Of a stretch of 46,512 nt of DNA, positions 1-8,378 are shown one piece after another. This stretch comes from Klebsiella pneumoniae (GTDB lineage Bacteria > Myxococcota_A > UBA796 > SXON01), in contig CAMAXZ010000033.1 of the NCBI GenBank assembly GCA_945862325.1, positions 1-46,512 of the forward strand. The letters are read 5' to 3'. The notes beneath the pieces were generated by a model. That model did no database searches, was not told the origin of the DNA, and worked only from the letters and a program-made list of their open reading frames with translations. Numbering within the stretch: position 1 is the stretch's first letter; the number at the start of each line of letters is the position of its first letter. Position numbers and translations under genes: made by a program.

Positions 1-2
1 CG

Positions 3-314
3 TCCCCGCCCGCCGCGCCCGTCGCCTCGTCGGCCGCGCCGCCCGCCTCGGACCCGCCGCCCGCTGTGGCCGACGCGCCGGCCACGCCGGCCGACGCCGC
101 GTCCGGCTTCCTGAACCTCACGTCGGAGCCCAAGGGCCTCGAGGTCTCCCTCGGCGGCCGCGTCCTCGGCATGACGCCGCTGCGCATGGCGCGCGTGCCC
201 GTCGGGACACACGAGCTCCTCCTGCGCGACCCGGCGAGCGGGCGCACCGTGCGCCAACGTGTCGAGGTGCCGTCGATCGGCGTGTCCACCCCCTACGTCG
301 TGAGGCTACCGTGA
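3..314 (+). CDS. PEGA-domain protein, C-terminal fragment
   Basis: The frame is open from the window edge, so the 5' part of this gene lies outside. What remains is a Pro/Ala-rich linker of about 35 residues and then one PEGA domain: a beta-rich segment starting with the sequence GFLNLTSEP, followed by the turn LGGRVLGMTPL that matches the family's G-x-TP-L core, and a short C-terminus. PEGA domains are usually surface or periplasmic add-ons. In Myxococcota they often sit at the C-terminus of Ser/Thr kinases, but the part that would show this is missing. Its TGA stop overlaps the GTG start of the next gene by four bases, so the two are probably translationally coupled. Confidence 0.75.
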   Translation, partial: SPPAAPVASSAAPPASDPPPAVADAPATPADAASGFLNLTSEPKGLEVSLGGRVLGMTPLRMARVPVGTHELLLRDPASGRTVRQRVEVPSIGVSTPYVVRLP

Positions 315-2452
315 CCGTACGAACGAACTTCGACGTGGCACTCCGTGCGTTCCGCGAGGGGGACGCCCTCGCCGCGGCGGCCGCGGCGCAGGCGGTGCTG
401 GCCGACGACCCCACGCACGCGGACGCGCTCGTGCTCCTCGCGGCGCTCGCCCGCCGGTCGGGCGACCTCGGGGACGCGCGCGGGCTCCTGGAGCGCGCGA
501 TGGCGGCCGACCCGGAGCATCGGTCGGCGGCGACCAACCACGCGGCGGTGCTGCTGGCCGCCGGCGATCTCGCGGCAGCGGACCGCGCCTACGTCGCGTT
601 GCGGGTCCGTTGGGACGGCCCTGAGGCGGCGTTGGGCCACGCGCGGGCCCGAAGGGGCCTGGGAGATCGTGCGGGTTGGCGGGCGGCGGCGGAGGCCGCG
701 GTTCGGCTCGCGGGGGGCGATCCGACCGGGCGCTCCTTGCGCAGCGGCGGCCCGTCGGAGATCGCGGCGCTCCGCGAGCTCGGTTTCGCGACCTTCGACG
801 ACGATCCGGAGGCCGGTCGGGCCATCCTGTCCCGGGTGGCGCTCGTCGGAGACGCCGCGTCGGCGCTCGCGCTCGGGCGCGCGGACGCCCGACGCGGGCC
901 CGAGGCGGCGGTCCGCTGGCTGCGCGTGGCGGCGCGCGCGGAGCTCTCGAACTCGGACGACGCGAGGCCGCAGGTGCCTTCGGCGGCGGTGCGCGAGCTC
1001 GTCGACGCGGTGTCGGGCCTCGTCGAGCCGCTGCCGGAGCTCGCGCCGGACCTCCCGCGCCTCGCGGAGCTGGACGGCATCGACCCGCAACGCCTCGAAC
1101 CCGCGATGCGCGCCCTCGTGCTGTCTCGTCCGGAGGCCCGACGCATCCTCGAAGGCGCGGGGTCCGGCGTGGATCTCGCGCGCGTGCTCGGCGATTCGCT
1201 GTTCGTGGCGTGGTGCACGCGGACGCTCGTGTGCGGGGTCGACGCGGAGACCCTGCTTCGGAACGTGCGCGCCGCCCTCGCCGACGACCTCGTCGATCGC
1301 GGGGTGGTCCCGCTCGGGGGCGTCGTCGCGCTCGCGCACCAGGCGTGGCTGACCGACTTCGCGTGGCCGACGACCGAGGACGATCGCGTCCCCGACCCGT
1401 CGCCGGACGAGCTCGGGATCGCGGTGAGCGCGTGCTTCCGCCCCTTGGCGGAGGTGTTGCGCGACGCGGGCCAGGACCCCGTGGTCCATGCGTTCGGGCC
1501 GCTCGCCCCCCTCGTCCGGGCGCAGCTCGTCGAGCCGGCGGAGGAGCGCGCGCTCGCCGCGTCGATCCCGTCCCTGCTGCCCGGCCCTCCGGACCCGACG
1601 TCAGCCGTCGTTCGCGAGCGCTACGAGCGCCGCCCGTACCCGCGCCTCGTCCCCGTCATCCGCGGCGAGAACGCCACGTTCGACGAGTGGCTCGGCGGCT
1701 GTGTCGGGGAGGTCGGGCCGACGGCGAACCCGCGGGTGCTGGTAGCGGGCTGCGGGACCGGTCAACACCCCGCGCAGCTCGCGGCGCGCCTGAGCACGAC
1801 CGAGGTCGTCGCGGTCGATCTCTCCATCGCGAGCCTCGCGCGCGCCGCGCGGATCGCGCGCCGCGCCGGGCTCACGAACCTCCGGTTCCAGCAAGCGGAT
1901 CTCCTCGACATCCGCGCGTTGGGCCTGACATACTCCTTCGTCGACTGTGTCGGGGTCCTGCACCACCTCGCCGACCCCGCGCGCGGGCTCGTGGCGCTCG
2001 CGGCGGTGCTGCGGCCCGACGGCTGGCTGCGCCTCGGCGTCTACAGCGCGCGTGCGCGGGCCTACATCGACGCGGCGCGCGCGCTCCACGGCGACGCGCC
2101 GACCACCGACGACGGCCTCCGCGCCTTCCGCGAGCGGGTGCGCGGCCTGCCGCCGGACCACCCCGCGGCGCCCGTGCGCGCGAGCATCGACTTCCACTCC
2201 CTGGCCGGGGTGGCCGACCTCGTGTTCCACCCGTGCGAGCATCGGTATTCTCCGGTTTCGGTCGCGGCGCTCGCGCGCTCCGCCGGCCTGGAGCCTCGCT
2301 TCATCCAGCCAACCGTGCCGGCGCAGCGCGCCGCGTTCCGTCGCCATTGGGGCGACGCGGCCATCCCGGACACCCCCGGCGCCTGGGAGGACGTGGAGCG
2401 CACGACGCCCTCGGTGTTCGCCGGAATGATCCACCTCTGGTGCAGAAAGTAG
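311..2452 (+). CDS. TPR-containing SAM-dependent methyltransferase
   Basis: This 713-residue protein has Ala-rich helical TPR-like repeats in roughly the first 130 residues, a long helical middle, and a class I methyltransferase domain at the C-terminus. A YERRPYPRL segment near residue 437 precedes the catalytic domain, as it does in other TPR-methyltransferase fusions. SAM-binding motif I reads VLVAGCGTG at about 477, and the acidic strand plus DCVGVLHHL follow at about 545. The substrate is unknown; relatives are annotated only as methyltransferases. The GTG start was chosen because it forms a GTGA overlap with the PEGA gene. The TAG stop lies 14 bases from the stop of a convergent gene. 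Confidence 0.85.
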   Translation: MTVRTNFDVALRAFREGDALAAAAAAQAVLADDPTHADALVLLAALARRSGDLGDARGLLERAMAADPEHRSAATNHAAVLLAAGDLAAADRAYVALRVRWDGPEAALGHARARRGLGDRAGWRAAAEAAVRLAGGDPTGRSLRSGGPSEIAALRELGFATFDDDPEAGRAILSRVALVGDAASALALGRADARRGPEAAVRWLRVAARAELSNSDDARPQVPSAAVRELVDAVSGLVEPLPELAPDLPRLAELDGIDPQRLEPAMRALVLSRPEARRILEGAGSGVDLARVLGDSLFVAWCTRTLVCGVDAETLLRNVRAALADDLVDRGVVPLGGVVALAHQAWLTDFAWPTTEDDRVPDPSPDELGIAVSACFRPLAEVLRDAGQDPVVHAFGPLAPLVRAQLVEPAEERALAASIPSLLPGPPDPTSAVVRERYERRPYPRLVPVIRGENATFDEWLGGCVGEVGPTANPRVLVAGCGTGQHPAQLAARLSTTEVVAVDLSIASLARAARIARRAGLTNLRFQQADLLDIRALGLTYSFVDCVGVLHHLADPARGLVALAAVLRPDGWLRLGVYSARARAYIDAARALHGDAPTTDDGLRAFRERVRGLPPDHPAAPVRASIDFHSLAGVADLVFHPCEHRYSPVSVAALARSAGLEPRFIQPTVPAQRAAFRRHWGDAAIPDTPGAWEDVERTTPSVFAGMIHLWCRK

Positions 2453-2466
2453 GCGGCTCGCGGCGC

Positions 2467-3990
2467 TCAGTTCAGCCGGAGCAGCACCCGCTCGCCGTCG
2501 TCGGCGACCCGCGCGGCGCCCGCCTGCTCGAGGGCACGGACGAGGCCCTCCGCGTTCGCCCTCAGCTCGGCGCGGTGCACCATGACGTCGCGGACGCCGG
2601 CCGCGCGCGCGCCGGCGACGTCCGGCGGGGTCCGGGTGGAGCGGGTGAGGGGGTCCCACGAGGCGAACGTCGACAGCCAGTCCGGCGTCGGCGTCGCCGC
2701 CACCCCGTTGAAGTCCGGCGCCCACGGCGACGCCCGGCCGTGGTGGAGCTGGTAGTACAGGAGGTAGCGGGAACGTGGGCGTGACGCGTTCATCACCCCG
2801 GGGGGCATCGCGACCGGCCCCGGCACGTCGAGCAGCACGGCCCCCACGACGTCGTCGTAGATCGCCGGCACATCGGCGGGCGCGCTCGGCAGGATCGGCT
2901 CTACCGGCGAGAGCAGCGCGCCTTCGACCACGGGGACGAGCGCGAGCGCGGTGCCGAGCGCGGTGCGGGTCCCGACGCCGCGCACGCGCGCGAGCAGGGC
3001 GTCGAGGCCGTGTCCCGCGACCAGGGCGAGGCAGAAGAGCGTGCCGGCGTGCCAGCGGTAGGGGAACCGGATCGACGCGAGGACCGGAAGCTCGTAGTGG
3101 GGGCCGACCCCGAGGGACAGGAACGCGAACAACGCGGCGCCGAACAGGATCGATCGGCGCTCGCGGGCGGCTGGGAGCGCCAGGAGCGGCGCGGAGAGGC
3201 CGACCCAGGCGCTCAGGGCGAACGGGTTGGTGCCCTCCAGCACGCCCGGGGACGCGATCCGCAAGGGCGCGCCCATCGCCGCGCGGATCTCGTCCGGGAG
3301 CGGCGTGGCGCCGCTCATCGCGCGCGTGAACGCCCACGCGAACGGGGCCGCGAGCGCGAGCCCCATCGCGGCCGATGTCCACGCGCGCCGGTCGACGAGG
3401 CCCCAGCCAGCGGCCACCACGACCGCGACAATACCAAGGTACCAGCTCGATAAGGGGATGAGCGCGAACGCGAGGCCCGCGGCGACGGTGCGCCCGCGGA
3501 GCACAGCGAGGGCCCAGAGCGGGAGGGTCCACGCGTCGGTGCCCTCGACGATGCCCTCCACGGCGTACCCGTGGAAGAACGGAGATGCCGCGTAGATGCC
3601 CGCGGCCGCGAGGGCGCCCTGAGGGCCGATGCCCGCCGCCCGGAAGCACGCGAACCCGACGACGACGCCGAGAAATCGAGCACCGACCAGGGTCGCCGTC
3701 CAGGCGAACACCGGCCCGCCGACGAACGCCAACGGAGTGGCCGCCCACCCGTGGAGAGGGGAGCTGTAGTAGAACGGCATGCCGTCGGGCGCGGCGAGCT
3801 CGGTCGCGAACAGCGGAAAGCCCGGCTGGTGAGCGGCGAACCAGCCGAGGCCCCACACGCTCGGGTAGAGGTCCGTCCAGGGGGAGCCCGGGATGGCGCC
3901 CGCGGCGAGGGCCGGGAGCACCGGCGCGAGGGCCCACACGAGGGCGAGGGTGAGCGCGGCGGGCCAACCGCCGCCCGGAGGTGCGGACAT
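2467..3990 (-). CDS. Polytopic membrane protein, GT-C-like
   Basis: This 507-residue integral membrane protein has about a dozen hydrophobic segments and a soluble C-terminal domain. Features typical of uncharacterised GT-C/YfhO-like proteins are an N-terminal segment with PWTDLYP in the first extracytoplasmic loop, an RFPYRWH motif before a late membrane helix ending in GHGLDAL, and a C-terminal VLLDVP strand followed by YYQLHHGRASP. Such proteins use polyprenyl-linked sugars or act in lipid or glycan modification, but the substrate cannot be read here. The ATG start follows no strong ribosome site. Longer in-frame extension would run antisense into cobT and is unlikely. It is divergent from cobT with 36 bases between the starts. 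Confidence 0.75.
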   Translation of the reverse strand: MSAPPGGGWPAALTLALVWALAPVLPALAAGAIPGSPWTDLYPSVWGLGWFAAHQPGFPLFATELAAPDGMPFYYSSPLHGWAATPLAFVGGPVFAWTATLVGARFLGVVVGFACFRAAGIGPQGALAAAGIYAASPFFHGYAVEGIVEGTDAWTLPLWALAVLRGRTVAAGLAFALIPLSSWYLGIVAVVVAAGWGLVDRRAWTSAAMGLALAAPFAWAFTRAMSGATPLPDEIRAAMGAPLRIASPGVLEGTNPFALSAWVGLSAPLLALPAARERRSILFGAALFAFLSLGVGPHYELPVLASIRFPYRWHAGTLFCLALVAGHGLDALLARVRGVGTRTALGTALALVPVVEGALLSPVEPILPSAPADVPAIYDDVVGAVLLDVPGPVAMPPGVMNASRPRSRYLLYYQLHHGRASPWAPDFNGVAATPTPDWLSTFASWDPLTRSTRTPPDVAGARAAGVRDVMVHRAELRANAEGLVRALEQAGAARVADDGERVLLRLN

Positions 3991-4014
3991 CGAGCGCCGC
4001 CTATCGGGTTCGGT

Positions 4015-4020
4015 TACGTC
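4015..4020 (+). promoter_or_regulatory. Candidate -10 element (TACGTC) before cobT
   Basis: TACGTC ends six bases before the cobT ATG, with no properly spaced Shine-Dalgarno in between. This matches a pattern seen before several other genes in this window and would give a leaderless transcript. It is a pattern match only; no clear -35 is visible. Confidence 0.3.
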
Positions 4021-4026
4021 AGGTGG

Positions 4027-5076
4027 ATGCTGCTCCCGAAGCCCCGCCCGTTCGACCGCGCCGCCGAGTCCGCCGCGCGAGCCCGCCTCGACGACCTCAC
4101 GAAGCCGCCCGGCAGTCTCGGCAAGCTCGAGAACCTGGCGGCGTGGTGGGCCGGCGCCACGGGCCGTTTCCCGCCGCCCCCGCCCGAGAAGGCGCGCTGC
4201 TGCGTGTTCGCGGGCGATCACGGCGTCGTCGCGCAAGGGGTGAGCCCGTACCCGAGCGAGGTCACGGTGCAGATGGTGCGGAACTTCCTCGCGGGCGGCG
4301 CGGCCGTGAACGTGTTCGCGCGGCACCATGGCGTCGAGCTGGTGGTGATCGACGTCGGCGTGTCGGGCGATGTGGGGGGTTCGTTCTCCACGTCGTTCCT
4401 CGATCGAAAGGTGGCTCGGGGTACCGCGGACATGACGCGCGGCCCCGCGATGACCCGCGCCCAGGCGGAAGCGGCCGTGGACGTCGGGATCGCGTGCGCC
4501 GCGCAGGCCGCGGCCGACGGTGTGCAGCTCCTCGCCGCCGGCGAGATGGGCATCGGCAACACCACGTCCGCCGCGGCGGTGCTCAGCGCCGTCACGGCGA
4601 TGCCGGGCAAGCTCACGGCGGGGCGTGGCACGGGGGTGGACGACGCGGGCCTCCAGCGAAAGATCGCGGCGATCGACGCCGCGTTGGCCCTGCACGACCC
4701 GGCGCGCGACGACGCGTGGGCCATCCTCCAGGCGGTCGGCGGCTTCGAGATCGCGGCGATCGCCGGGCTCTGTATCGGAGGCGCGGCACACGGGGTGCCG
4801 GTCGTCGTCGACGGCTTCATCTCCACGGCGGGCGCGTTGATCGCGCACGTGTTCGATCGCGACGTGACGCCGCACGTGCTCGTCAGCCACCGCAGCGCCG
4901 AAAACGCCCACTGGGCGATGAGCCGCTACCTGGGCAAGGAGCCGCTGCACGATCTCGACCTGCGCCTCGGCGAGGGCACCGGCGCCGTGCTCGCCGTCGA
5001 CAGCGTGCGCCTGGCCGCCAAGGTGCTCGTGGACATGGCCACCTTCAGCGGCGCCGGCGTGAGCGGGCGCGCGTGA
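4027..5076 (+). CDS. cobT: Nicotinate-nucleotide--dimethylbenzimidazole phosphoribosyltransferase
   Basis: CobT transfers phosphoribose from nicotinate mononucleotide to 5,6-dimethylbenzimidazole, making alpha-ribazole phosphate for the lower ligand of cobalamin. At 349 residues it has the family's usual length. Diagnostic motifs are KPPGSLGKLE near the N-terminus, AGDHGVVAQGVSPYP, EMGIGNTTSAAA, and RLGEGTGA, whose Glu316 aligns with the catalytic Glu317 of the Salmonella enzyme. No other cobalamin genes are nearby and no B12 riboswitch precedes it, so it may serve salvage or belong to a dispersed pathway. Its stop overlaps the start of the next lipoprotein gene by four bases (GTGA). Confidence 0.96.
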   Translation: MLLPKPRPFDRAAESAARARLDDLTKPPGSLGKLENLAAWWAGATGRFPPPPPEKARCCVFAGDHGVVAQGVSPYPSEVTVQMVRNFLAGGAAVNVFARHHGVELVVIDVGVSGDVGGSFSTSFLDRKVARGTADMTRGPAMTRAQAEAAVDVGIACAAQAAADGVQLLAAGEMGIGNTTSAAAVLSAVTAMPGKLTAGRGTGVDDAGLQRKIAAIDAALALHDPARDDAWAILQAVGGFEIAAIAGLCIGGAAHGVPVVVDGFISTAGALIAHVFDRDVTPHVLVSHRSAENAHWAMSRYLGKEPLHDLDLRLGEGTGAVLAVDSVRLAAKVLVDMATFSGAGVSGRA

Positions 5077-6227
5077 ACGTGCTGGTCGTCGCCCTCGTGG
5101 CGTGTGCGGCGCCCGACGTGCCCACGCCCGGGCCCACCGTCGACGGCCTCGTCGTCGAGGTCCCCGCGGACGGCCTCCCGGTCACCCCCCAAGCCGCGAA
5201 CAACAACCTCGCGACGCTCGATCACGAAGGGCGTACCTGGCTCGCGTGGCGAAGCGCGCCGAGCCACTTCGCCGACCCTGGGGTCGAGCTCCACGTCCTG
5301 TCCCGCGGCGAGGGCGAGGCGTGGCGCCACGAGACGACGATCGCGCTCGGGACGGACGTGCGCGAGCCGCAGCTCGTGGTCATCGGCGGCACGCTTCGGC
5401 TCTACTTCGCGGTGCTCGGCGGAGACGCGGGGGACTTCGAGCCGCAGGGCATGAAGATGAGCGAGCGGACCGAGGCGGGGTGGAGCCCGCCGGAAGACGT
5501 CTACCTGCCGACCTTCATCCCGTGGCGCACGCGCGTCGTGGACGGCATCGCGACGATGATCGGCTATATCGGCGGGGAGAACGTCTACGTGGCCGGCGGC
5601 GACCCGATCGAGGTGCACTGGCTCCGCACCGAAGACGGCCGGACGTGGACGCCGATGATCGGAGGCTCCGCGGTGGTGCACCGTGGCGGCGCCAGCGAGG
5701 CCGACTGGGTCTGGTTGCCGTCTGGCGGCGTGCTCGCGGTGATGCGCAACGAGGCCGGCCAGGATGGCGCCTTCGGGTCGCGGATCTGCACCTCGCCCGG
5801 CGCCTCGCCCGCGGCGTGGGACTGCGTGGACGACCCTCGAAAGTTCGACAGCCCCCTGCTCTTCGAGGAGGGCGGCCGCTACTGGCTCGTCGCCCGGCGC
5901 ACGCTCGGACACGGCGGCCGCTACGACCTCGGTGACGACGGCCTGAGCCACGCCGAGGCGTACTTCGCCTACCAGATCGCCTACTGGCAGGAGCCGAAGC
6001 GATGCGCGCTCTGGGAAGTGGACCCGCAGACGCGCTCGGTCGCGTGGGTGCTCGACCTCCCGAGCAGCGGGGACACCTGCTTTCCGGACCACATCGACCG
6101 TGGCGGCGGACGGCACGAGGTGTGGAACTACACGTCGCCGCTCGAAGGGCCCGACTTGTCCTGGGTGGAGGCGCAGCACGGGCCGACGTCGATCGGGCGC
6201 GTGACGCTCGACCTTTCGGGCGCCTGA
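5073..6227 (+). CDS. Lipoprotein with sialidase-like beta-propeller repeats
   Basis: This is a 384-residue predicted lipoprotein. The short hydrophobic leader ends in a lipobox (VALVAC) with Cys at about residue 11. The rest is beta-rich with many Trp and Gly residues and one clear Asp-box, TEDGRTW at residues 186-192, as found in sialidase/BNR propellers. No catalytic Arg triad of true sialidases is evident, so a binding or structural role is as likely as hydrolysis. The GTG start overlaps the cobT stop by four bases, which argues for co-translation although no functional link is obvious. The stop lies ten bases from the stop of a convergent gene. Confidence 0.7.
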   Translation: MNVLVVALVACAAPDVPTPGPTVDGLVVEVPADGLPVTPQAANNNLATLDHEGRTWLAWRSAPSHFADPGVELHVLSRGEGEAWRHETTIALGTDVREPQLVVIGGTLRLYFAVLGGDAGDFEPQGMKMSERTEAGWSPPEDVYLPTFIPWRTRVVDGIATMIGYIGGENVYVAGGDPIEVHWLRTEDGRTWTPMIGGSAVVHRGGASEADWVWLPSGGVLAVMRNEAGQDGAFGSRICTSPGASPAAWDCVDDPRKFDSPLLFEEGGRYWLVARRTLGHGGRYDLGDDGLSHAEAYFAYQIAYWQEPKRCALWEVDPQTRSVAWVLDLPSSGDTCFPDHIDRGGGRHEVWNYTSPLEGPDLSWVEAQHGPTSIGRVTLDLSGA

Positions 6228-6237
6228 GCCGGGCCGC

Positions 6238-7269
6238 TCAGCCGGCGGAGCGCTGCGGCGGCTCGACGCGGCCGCTCGCGAAGTCCCGCACGCGGAGCCC
6301 TTCGCGCCACGCGAACAGCACGCCGGTGGTGGTGACCGGCAGGAAGCTGACCGCCCAGAACACGATGCCGAAGGCCTTGGCCGGGCCACCGGGCTCACCC
6401 CACAACACGAGCGTCGTCTCGACGGCCTTGTGAAACACCCCGGAGAAGCCCGGCGCTTGGGGTAGGGCCACCGTGAGCGCGATCGCGACCGTGGTGAAGC
6501 ACGCGGCCGCGGCGGGGAGCGCGATCGAGAACGCGTGGAAGAGCAGGTAGATCGAGATCGACCCGTTCAGCCAGTGCACGAGCGACAGCGCGGCGGCCTC
6601 GAGCAGGGCGCGCGGCGACCGCACGCTCTCGAGGCCCTCGACGAACCCGTCGAACAGCGCCACGGCGCGGTCGCGCGCCGGCGGCGGGCCGAGCGCGGCG
6701 AGCCGCACGAACACGCCGCGCGCGGCCGAGCGCTGCGCCGCGAGCGCGAGGAAGGTGCCGAGGCCGAGCACGGCGACGACCGCGAGGACGCCGCCGTAGA
6801 GCTTGAGGTTCGTGACGAGCGGGCCGTGCGCTTCGGGGTTGGCGGGCAGCAGGAGCAACATGAGCACGAACACGCACACGAGGCCCACGAGGTCGAACAC
6901 CCGCTCGATCACCGCGATCGTGATGAGGGCCGGGATGCTCACCCCCGTCTCGCGCCAACCCAGCCAGGGCCGCGCCAGATCGCCGGCGCGGAGCGGCAGG
7001 ATCACGTTCAGGCCCATGCCGATCACCGTGGCCACGAACAGCCGCTCGATGCGCGCCTGGGGGGCGAGCGGGCGGAGCAGCACCTTCCAGCGCAGCGCGC
7101 GAATGTAGAACTCCGAGTACAGCACGGCGGCGCTCGCCGCGAGCCACTCGTAGCGCATGCCGCGCAGCGCCCCGCCGATCTCGCCCCAGTGGGCGTCGGA
7201 CAGGAACCACCAGGTGAACGCGACGCTCACGATGATGCCCGGCAGGAGGCGTCGAAGGGGGCTCTTCAC
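6238..7269 (-). CDS. Lysylphosphatidylglycerol synthase-like (UPF0104) membrane protein
   Basis: This 343-residue protein has about seven to eight membrane segments and belongs to the UPF0104/LPG_synthase_TM group. Seen motifs are a first helix after KSPLRRLLPG, the RALRWKVLLRPL loop, and GLNVILPLRAGDLARP, the family's conserved N-x-x-x-P-x-R-x-G-(D/E) loop. Near the C-terminus is a PQAPGFSGVFH segment. Members include the flippase half of MprF and stand-alone proteins of unclear role in lipid or glycan export. No synthetase domain is attached. A GTG start is used; a TACGCT element lies nine bases upstream. The gene is divergent from the PfkB operon. Confidence 0.85.
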   Translation of the reverse strand: MKSPLRRLLPGIIVSVAFTWWFLSDAHWGEIGGALRGMRYEWLAASAAVLYSEFYIRALRWKVLLRPLAPQARIERLFVATVIGMGLNVILPLRAGDLARPWLGWRETGVSIPALITIAVIERVFDLVGLVCVFVLMLLLLPANPEAHGPLVTNLKLYGGVLAVVAVLGLGTFLALAAQRSAARGVFVRLAALGPPPARDRAVALFDGFVEGLESVRSPRALLEAAALSLVHWLNGSISIYLLFHAFSIALPAAAACFTTVAIALTVALPQAPGFSGVFHKAVETTLVLWGEPGGPAKAFGIVFWAVSFLPVTTTGVLFAWREGLRVRDFASGRVEPPQRSAG

Positions 7270-7278
7270 CGTCGGGGG

Positions 7279-7284
7279 AGCGTA
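7279..7284 (-). promoter_or_regulatory. Candidate -10 element (TACGCT)
   Basis: On the minus strand TACGCT lies nine bases before the GTG start of the UPF0104 gene, and there is no Shine-Dalgarno between them. An almost leaderless transcript would result. The same hexamer occurs 15 bases before the lipoprotein start at 13001. Confidence 0.3.
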
Positions 7285-7376
7285 CCACGCGCGGCCGCCG
7301 GTGTCGGTCGTGTCACGCCGGGGTGCGTGGCGGGGGCCTCGCGGCCGCGCTACGGTCGGGTGCCTCGGGAGGAACG

Positions 7377-8378
7377 GTGTCGTACGAAGCGGTCGGGCTT
7401 GGCAACGCGATCATGGACGCCCTCGTGCGCATCGACGACGACGCGCTCCTCTCCGAGCTCGGCCTCACGCGCGGCACGATGCACCCCGTCGATCACGCGC
7501 GTTGGCACGAGGTCTACGAGCGGGTCGCGCACCTTGGCGTCGAGGTGCACAGCGGGGGCAGCTGCGCGAACACGATGTGTACGATGGCGCTCCTCGGCGC
7601 GCCCGTGCTCTACCGCGGCCAGCTCGGCGAGGACCGCTTCGGGGAGATGTACGAGTCCGCGATGACTCAGGTTTGCGGTGGTCATTCCCTCGTCCGTTCG
7701 CCCGGCCTCCCGACCGGAAAGTGCCTGTCCCTGATCTCGAGCCGCGACGGCGAGCGCACGATGCTCACCGACCTCGGCGCCGCGGTGCACCTCTCGGATC
7801 TCGACGGCTTCGACGACCGCATCCGTGGCGCGCGCGTCCTCCACCTCACCGGCTACTTGTTCCTCGGCGGCGCGATGCGGGACACCGCCTACCGCGCGGT
7901 CCGCATCGCCACCGAGGCGGGCGTGCCCATCTCGCTCGACGTGGCCGACCCCTTCGTCGCCCGCACGATCACCGCCGACGTCCGCACGTTGATCCAGGAA
8001 CACGCGTCGATCGCCTTCCTGAACCGGGAGGAGGCCGAGGCGGTCACCGAACGCGAACCCGAAGCGGCGGCCGAGGTGCTCGGCGAGTGGTGCCGCACGG
8101 CGATCGTCAAGCTCGGCGGGCGCGGCTCCTACGTCCGCTCCGGCGGCGTGACGCACCACGTGCCCGTGTTCCCCGTCACCGTCGCCGACACGACCGGCGC
8201 GGGCGACGCGTACGCCGGCGGGTTCCTGTACGGCTGGCTGCGCGGCTGGGCCGCCGACCGGTGCGGCGAGCTCGGCTCGCGCGTGGCGGCGCTCACCGTG
8301 TCGCAGGTCGGGGCCGTGTCGCGCGACCGCGCCGCCGTTCTCGCGGCGCGGGACCTCGCGGATCCCGACCTCGGATGA
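7377..8378 (+). CDS. PfkB-family carbohydrate/nucleoside kinase (adenosine kinase-like)
   Basis: This 333-residue ribokinase-fold kinase has the N-terminal signature GLGNAIMDALVR, the substrate-binding GGSCANTMCTMALLG segment, and the PfkB signature DTTGAGDAYAGGF, where Asp277 is the predicted catalytic base and the adjacent Gly residues form the anion hole. The overall pattern is closest to the adenosine-kinase-like branch that carries an SGGSxANT motif, so phosphorylation of adenosine or a related nucleoside is plausible but not proven. The GTG start is set by a strong GGGAGGAA site two bases upstream; an earlier ATG lacks one. It opens a five-gene operon, and its stop overlaps the next ATG (ATGA). 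Confidence 0.9.
   Translation: MSYEAVGLGNAIMDALVRIDDDALLSELGLTRGTMHPVDHARWHEVYERVAHLGVEVHSGGSCANTMCTMALLGAPVLYRGQLGEDRFGEMYESAMTQVCGGHSLVRSPGLPTGKCLSLISSRDGERTMLTDLGAAVHLSDLDGFDDRIRGARVLHLTGYLFLGGAMRDTAYRAVRIATEAGVPISLDVADPFVARTITADVRTLIQEHASIAFLNREEAEAVTEREPEAAAEVLGEWCRTAIVKLGGRGSYVRSGGVTHHVPVFPVTVADTTGAGDAYAGGFLYGWLRGWAADRCGELGSRVAALTVSQVGAVSRDRAAVLAARDLADPDLG

Noticed and set aside
6224..6241. CTGAGC-N6-GCTCAG at convergent stops, and a similar CTGAG/CTCAG pair at 12434-12453
   Set aside because: Convergent TGA stops automatically give complementary TGA/TCA. Stems of 5-6 bp without T-tracts are not convincing terminators.
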